A stretch of 64,000 bases of DNA from Rubellimicrobium sp. (GTDB taxonomy: Bacteria > Pseudomonadota > Alphaproteobacteria > Rhodobacterales > Rhodobacteraceae), in the NCBI GenBank assembly GCA_019454835.1, contig JACFNP010000006.1:24043-88042 (forward strand), in the 5' to 3' direction. Made by a program: the position numbers and the translations under genes. Below are positions 59,856 to 64,000 of this stretch, in pieces. The first letter of the stretch is position 1. The number at the start of each line of letters is the position of its first letter. The notes under the pieces were generated by a model. It did no database searches. It had not been told where the DNA came from and saw only the letters and a program-made list of their open reading frames with translations.

Positions 59856-61075
59856 GGCAGCGGCCTCGGGCGGATGTCCGGGCGGGGGGCGTCCGGGGGT
59901 GTGGTGACAAGGGTGGCAAGGCGCCGCGCCTCGATGCGGCTGTCGAAGGCCGCGACCACGCGGGCACGCCCGGCCTCGCCCATCGCGGGCGGCGCGTCCA
60001 GCGCGGCAAGGATCGCCTGCGCCAGCGCGACCGCATTGCCCGGCGGCACGACGAGGCCGGAAACCCCGTGTTCGACCAGTTCGCCCACCCCGCCCACGGC
60101 AGTGGCGACCACCGGCAGCCGCGCTGCCATCGCCTCCATCAGCACCACCGGCACGCCTTCGGCGAAGGACGGCAGCACCAGCGCATCGGTGCGAGTCAGG
60201 GCATCGGCCACGAAATCCGCGTCGCGGTAGCCTTCAAAGCGCAGCATCCCGGCGATGCCCATGGCCTGCGCCTCGGCTTCCAGCGCGGCGCGTTCCGGCC
60301 CGTCGCCGATCAGCGTCAGCGTGACATCGGGGCGGGTCCGGCGCAGGGCGGCGAGGGCCTCGAACAGCACCGGCACCCCCTTCACCGCCGCCAGCCGGCC
60401 CACGAACAGCAGCCGCCCGGCACCGGGCGCGCGCGGGCGGTCGTAGCGGGCGGGATCGACCCCGCAATGCACCACATGCAGGCGCGGCCAGTGCCGGGGC
60501 GCCGAATGCAGCATCGCCTGCGCCCGCGCGAAATCCGAGATGCAGGCGACAAAGGCCGCCCGCGCGATCTTTTCATCCAGCCGCCAGTGCGCGGGTTCGG
60601 CCAGATCGTCGGGGCCGTGAAGGGTAAAGCTGTAGGGGATGCCCGCCATCCCGGCGGCAAGCATCGCCACGGTGCTGCTCGCCTTGGCGATGTGGTTGTG
60701 CAGATGCACGACGCCCTGCGTGCGCAGCCAGCGGGCCAGCGTGACCGCCTCGGCCAGATAGACCAGGTTGTAGGCCCGCCCGCGCAGGCCCTTGGGCGCT
60801 GTGCGCCAGGCCAGCGCCAGCGCGCGCAGGACGCGCAGCGGATGCGCGAGGATCGCCGCCAGCAGGCGCGGATGCGCCGTGGCCTCGAGCACATGGAAGG
60901 TGCGGGCCTGTTCCGCGCGCTGGGTGGCGCCGACCATGTGTTCGGCGCCGGTGCGGCGGATGCTGGCGGTCAGCACGACAAGCCCGGCCTCGCGCAGGGC
61001 GGCGACCTCGCGCTGGATGAAGGTATCGGTGGCGCGCGGATATTCGCCGGTCAGAAAGGCAACGGGGCCGGTCAT
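59852..61075 (-). CDS. Family 4 glycosyltransferase
   Basis: A 407-residue GT-B enzyme. N-terminal FLTGEYPRATDTFIQREVAA and VVHLHNHIAKASSTVAMLAA, and the C-terminal GT4 block GRLLFVGRLAAVKGVPVLFE, DVTLTLIGDGPERAAL and ALVLPSFAEGVPVVLMEAMA with the EGVP motif that contacts the nucleotide sugar. It overlaps its neighbours on both sides by 4 bases, within one exopolysaccharide operon. Confidence 0.9.
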   Translation of the reverse strand: MTGPVAFLTGEYPRATDTFIQREVAALREAGLVVLTASIRRTGAEHMVGATQRAEQARTFHVLEATAHPRLLAAILAHPLRVLRALALAWRTAPKGLRGRAYNLVYLAEAVTLARWLRTQGVVHLHNHIAKASSTVAMLAAGMAGIPYSFTLHGPDDLAEPAHWRLDEKIARAAFVACISDFARAQAMLHSAPRHWPRLHVVHCGVDPARYDRPRAPGAGRLLFVGRLAAVKGVPVLFEALAALRRTRPDVTLTLIGDGPERAALEAEAQAMGIAGMLRFEGYRDADFVADALTRTDALVLPSFAEGVPVVLMEAMAARLPVVATAVGGVGELVEHGVSGLVVPPGNAVALAQAILAALDAPPAMGEAGRARVVAAFDSRIEARRLATLVTTPPDAPRPDIRPRPLP

Positions 61076-61941
61076 GGGATCAGGCCCTCGGGGAATGAGG
61101 CGACCGGCGCCCAGCCCAGCGCGTGCAGCCGCGCATTGGCATAGGTGCGCGGCCCCATGCGCGCGTGCAGCGTCGGGCGGCGCAGCAGGCCGGGCAGGCG
61201 GGGGCCGAACGGCGCCGCAAGGCGGGCGAGCGTGTCCACCAGCGCGAAGGGAACCGGCAGGATCAGGCGCGGGGCCGCAGGCAGCGCGGCCAGATAGCGC
61301 CGCGCATCGGGGCGGATGTCGTCCACCACATGCACCAGTTCGCGGCCCTGCCAGTCACCCTCGGCGGCGATCACCAGCGCCAGCGCGGCGTTGTCGACAT
61401 GGGCGAGCGGAATTTCCCCCCGCCCGATGCGCAGGAACAGCGGCCCGGCCCGCACCCCCAGATGCGCGTTCCACAGCCGCCCCGGCCCCCATAGCGCACC
61501 CAGCCGCAGGATGCGCAGCGGCTGGCCGGCATCCGCCGCGACCTCCTGCGCGATCTTGGCGCGGGTATAGGCGTCGCGCAGATCGGGGCGGGGGTCGGGC
61601 GGCGTCTCCTCGTCCACATGCGCGGCCATGCCGTCGCAGACCGCGACGGACCCGGCCAGCACCATCGGCACCGATGCCGCCTGCGCGAGGTTGCGCGTGG
61701 CGGTGACATTGTCGCGCATCAGCGCCGCCGCATCGCCCGTCAGCCGCCCGGCGCAATGGATGACGCGATCCACCCCGTCCAGCGCCCCGGCGGGCACCCC
61801 GTCCGCCAGATCGGCCACCACATCGCCGCCCGGACGCCGGGTCAGGCGCCGCACCACATGGCCGCGCGCCATGGCCGCCCGCACCACCGCGCGGCCCAGA
61901 AACCCGTCCGCGCCCGTGACCAGCAGGGTCAGAGCGCCCAT
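61072..61941 (-). CDS. NAD-dependent epimerase/dehydratase (extended SDR)
   Basis: A 289-residue Rossmann enzyme. NAD-binding TLLVTGADGFLGRAVV at the start, VIHCAGRL near residue 65, then Ser of VLAGSVAVCDG and the YTRAK active-site Tyr and Lys near residue 127. Likely modifies a nucleotide-sugar. It starts at ATG 61939-61941, overlapping the end of the Gfo/Idh gene by 13 bases. Substrate unknown. Confidence 0.86.
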   Translation of the reverse strand: MGALTLLVTGADGFLGRAVVRAAMARGHVVRRLTRRPGGDVVADLADGVPAGALDGVDRVIHCAGRLTGDAAALMRDNVTATRNLAQAASVPMVLAGSVAVCDGMAAHVDEETPPDPRPDLRDAYTRAKIAQEVAADAGQPLRILRLGALWGPGRLWNAHLGVRAGPLFLRIGRGEIPLAHVDNAALALVIAAEGDWQGRELVHVVDDIRPDARRYLAALPAAPRLILPVPFALVDTLARLAAPFGPRLPGLLRRPTLHARMGPRTYANARLHALGWAPVASFPEGLIP

Positions 61942-63050
61942 GGCATCGGCTCCATCACCTCGCATCTGGTGGACATCGCCTGCGCACCCGCGCCTTCGCC
62001 CGCGTTGTGGATGGCAAGCGTCACCTCGGTCAGATGCAGCGCGTAGTCGCCCGCCAGCCTCGGGGTGCGGCCTGCCGCGATGGCGTCGAGCATCTCGTGC
62101 GGGCCGAGCGCGAAATTCATCGCCGCCGCGCCCTTCGGCGCGACATGCGGATGCGGGTTGGCCGAGACCACGACCCGCCGGGCAAGGGGCGATTCGATCA
62201 GGCGGCGGCGCAGGACAAGACGGCGGCGGAACTTGACCCGCGTTGCGTTGTCCCAGGCCTCGGGCACGGTCAGGGTGCCCGTCTCGCCGACAACGCGCAG
62301 GCGACGGTCCACCGGCGCCGCGATGGAACAGGTCAGCCGCGCGACCATGCCCGAATGAAAGAACAGCGTGGCGACCGAGAAATCGGGCACGCCCTCGACG
62401 CCCTCCTTGCCGGGCACCAGTTCCGCCGAGGCCGCGACCACCGTGCGCACCGGCCCGAACAGCGCGATCAGCCACGACAGCCAGTAGCCCGCATGTTCGA
62501 GCGTGGCGCCGGTGCGGAATTCGTCCCCGGCGGGCCAGGGCGCGCCGCTTTCGCTGCGCCATAGCCGGTAGGGCGCCTGCGGGATGAAACCGTCGTCCAT
62601 CTCGGCATAGGCGACGACGGGCCGCCCCGCGATCCCGGCGCGCAACGCGCGGCCCAGGGCCTGTGCGGCCTCGGACAGCACCGAGGACGGTGCCGAGGCG
62701 AGATGGACGCCCTTTGCCGCCGCCAGCGCGTGCAGGGCGCGGGCGTCGTCCATCGACAGGGTCATCGGCTTTTCCGACCAGACATGCAGCCCCGCGTCCA
62801 GAAGCTCGCGGCTGACGGCGACATGCGCGGCGGGGTTGGTCAGGTTCAGGGCCAGCGCGCCTTTGTGCCCGGCCTCTTTCACCGCATCCATGTCGGGCAG
62901 AGGGCGCAGGTCCCAGCGGGCGCAGAAGGCGCGCAGGCGTTCGGGGTCTCGGTCATGGGCGCCGGTGACGCGCATGTCGGTCATCACGTCGAAGGAGCGC
63001 ATGTAGAGATCGGCCACATAGCCGCAGCCGACCAGCACCACGTCCTTCAT
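61929..63050 (-). CDS. Gfo/Idh/MocA family oxidoreductase
   Basis: A 373-residue NAD(P)-dependent sugar oxidoreductase. Rossmann start DVVLVGCGYVADLYMRSFDV, the EKP motif in LHVWSEKPMTLSMDDA near residue 95 and a C-terminal catalytic half (RTGATLEHAGYWLSWLIALF, SVATLFFHSGMVARLTCSIA). Probably forms a modified sugar for the polymer. It is the first gene of the four-gene minus-strand operon 63050-58872 and diverges from the WecG-type gene. Confidence 0.88.
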   Translation of the reverse strand: MKDVVLVGCGYVADLYMRSFDVMTDMRVTGAHDRDPERLRAFCARWDLRPLPDMDAVKEAGHKGALALNLTNPAAHVAVSRELLDAGLHVWSEKPMTLSMDDARALHALAAAKGVHLASAPSSVLSEAAQALGRALRAGIAGRPVVAYAEMDDGFIPQAPYRLWRSESGAPWPAGDEFRTGATLEHAGYWLSWLIALFGPVRTVVAASAELVPGKEGVEGVPDFSVATLFFHSGMVARLTCSIAAPVDRRLRVVGETGTLTVPEAWDNATRVKFRRRLVLRRRLIESPLARRVVVSANPHPHVAPKGAAAMNFALGPHEMLDAIAAGRTPRLAGDYALHLTEVTLAIHNAGEGAGAQAMSTRCEVMEPMPWAL

Positions 63051-63171
63051 CGCCCGCTCTCCCGCATTGCGGCGCGAAAAATACGCCGCCCGCCTCTTGC
63101 CCGCGATCACCCTGACAGTGCAAGCGTGGCAAGAGTTTGGCCCCGAGGGCGCAGGAGTGGACGAGACCGGC

Positions 63172-63921
63172 ATGGAATTTCGCGCAGGCCCCGCCCGCGT
63201 GGTGGTGAATGCACCGTCACGCGACGGGCTTCTGCGCGAGATCGACGCCCGGCTGCGCCGGGGCGAGGGCTTTGCGCTGGCGACACTGAATCTCGACCAT
63301 CTGGTGAAGCTGGCCCGCGATCCCGCCTTTGCCACGGCCTACGCCGTGCAGGATCTGGTGACGGCGGACGGGCGCCCGGTGGTCTGGCTTGCGCGGCTGG
63401 CCGGGCGGCGGGTCGAGCTGGTGACGGGTTCGGACCTGATCCGTCCGCTGTTGCGGGTGGCGGCGGATGCCGGGGCGCCGGTCGGGTTCCTTGGTTCGGG
63501 CGCGGCGGTGCTGGCAGCGGCGAAGGACCGGCTGGGCGCCGAAATGCCGGGGCTGGAGATCGCCTGCACCATCGCCCCGCCGATGGGCTTCGACCCCGAG
63601 GGTGAGGCCGCGCGCGCCGCGCTGGCGCGGATGCAGGCGGCGGGGGTGCGGCTGTGCCTGCTGGCGCTGGGCGCGCCCAAGCAGGAGCGCCTTGCCGCGC
63701 TGGGGCGGCAGGTGGCGCCGGAGATCGGCTTCGTGTCCATCGGCGCGGGGCTGGATTTCATCGCGGGCAGCCAGCGCCGCGCGCCCGCCTGGGTGCGGGC
63801 GGTGGCGATGGAATGGCTGTGGCGGATGCTGTCGAACCCGCGCCGCCTGGCCCTGCGCTACCTGCGCGCGGCCGCGATCCTGCCCGGTCAGGCATGGCGG
63901 GCGTGGCGGATGCGGGGGTGA
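63172..63921 (+). CDS. WecG/TagA/CpsF family glycosyltransferase
   Basis: A 249-residue GT26 enzyme, usually adding N-acetylmannosaminuronate, glucose or a related sugar to a lipid-linked intermediate. Motifs: LATLNLDHLVKLARDPAFAT near residue 38, TADGRPVVWLARL near 66, VGFLGSGAAVLAAAKDRLG and LLALGAPKQERLAA near 165. I start at ATG 63172 (MEFRAGPARVVVNAPS); a GTG at 63157 is an alternative. It is followed 26 bases later by a MITE-A copy. Confidence 0.9.
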   Translation: MEFRAGPARVVVNAPSRDGLLREIDARLRRGEGFALATLNLDHLVKLARDPAFATAYAVQDLVTADGRPVVWLARLAGRRVELVTGSDLIRPLLRVAADAGAPVGFLGSGAAVLAAAKDRLGAEMPGLEIACTIAPPMGFDPEGEAARAALARMQAAGVRLCLLALGAPKQERLAALGRQVAPEIGFVSIGAGLDFIAGSQRRAPAWVRAVAMEWLWRMLSNPRRLALRYLRAAAILPGQAWRAWRMRG

Positions 63922-63946
63922 AGGGGGCGTCACCCGCGAGAAATAT

Positions 63947-64000
63947 CGTCATTGCGAGGAGGCGCAGCCGACGAAGCAACCCCGATGTCGTGTGTGAGCG
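63947..64000. mobile_element. MITE-A copy 8, cut by the window end
   Basis: CGTCATTGCGAGGAGGCGCA at 63947 followed by GCAACCCCGATGTCGTGTG matches the left half of the MITE-A core. The right half lies outside the window, so ends and target duplication cannot be checked. Confidence 0.75.

Overview
The window is about 64 kb of very GC-rich DNA from an alphaproteobacterium, most likely a member of the Rhodobacterales. The GcrA cell-cycle regulator, the DUF4170 / Kdo-transferase-like pair, the glpX-recJ pair, the flagellar gene order and the PuuD urate pathway all fit that order. The species cannot be named from sequence alone. Coding is dense, with many 4-base ATGA or GTGA overlaps.

Layout. 1-3605 (minus): end of a Kdo-transferase-like gene, DUF4170, and the YcjX/YcjF pair. 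3926-6120 (minus): argD-argF. 6562-7134: gcrA. 7241-11039: a nitric-oxide-stress locus. It has an Nfu_N/MIP18 fusion, two DUF2249 proteins and a 12-helix membrane protein on the minus strand, diverging from an NsrR-type Rrf2 regulator across an 11-1-11 palindrome. 11042-13265: a small accessory patch beside tRNA-Glu, bounded on its left part by a 98-bp duplication of the nsrR 3' end. 13599-16297 (minus): glpX-recJ. 16490-20777: a secreted trypsin-like protease, a PLD-family lipoprotein and a patatin. 20828-24075 (minus): subunit II (CuA), subunit I, SenC and a membrane protein, the gene order of the norSY-senC-orf1 sNOR nitric oxide reductase cluster. Subunit I has Asn where oxidases have the active-site Tyr, and an FNR/NnrR-type box lies upstream.

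24213-33867: N-formylglutamate amidohydrolase, tRNA-Val, rpmJ, an Fe(III) ABC transporter (25906-29603), a dgoA-dgoK-SDR sugar-acid group and puuD/uraH. 33967-36770 (plus): a PuuE-UraD fusion, allE and allA. Together these take urate to glyoxylate except for the allantoate-hydrolysing step, which is not in the window.

36771-56182 is a flagellar cluster in four blocks: fliP/N/H/F (minus); fliL, MotE-like, motA, a large exported protein, a lytic transglycosylase, flhA, fliR, flhB (plus); a second fliL, flgH/A/G/F, fliQ, fliE, flgC/B (minus); and fliI (plus). Hook, filament and C-ring genes other than fliN are absent here. 56410-63921 is an exopolysaccharide locus: Wzz-type chain-length protein, BY-kinase, two glycosyltransferases, an epimerase, a Gfo/Idh oxidoreductase and a WecG-type transferase.

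Intergenic DNA is unusually rich in repeats. I label four families. MITE-A is a palindromic element of 140-175 bp found at eight sites, four of them with visible 10-12-bp target duplications; one sits inside a copy of Rep-B. Rep-B is a palindromic element of about 100 bp (two copies). Rep-C has 12-bp inverted ends and a 116-bp core (two copies 48.8 kb apart). Rep-D is a short element that begins at the stop codon of the preceding gene (two clear copies, one degenerate).
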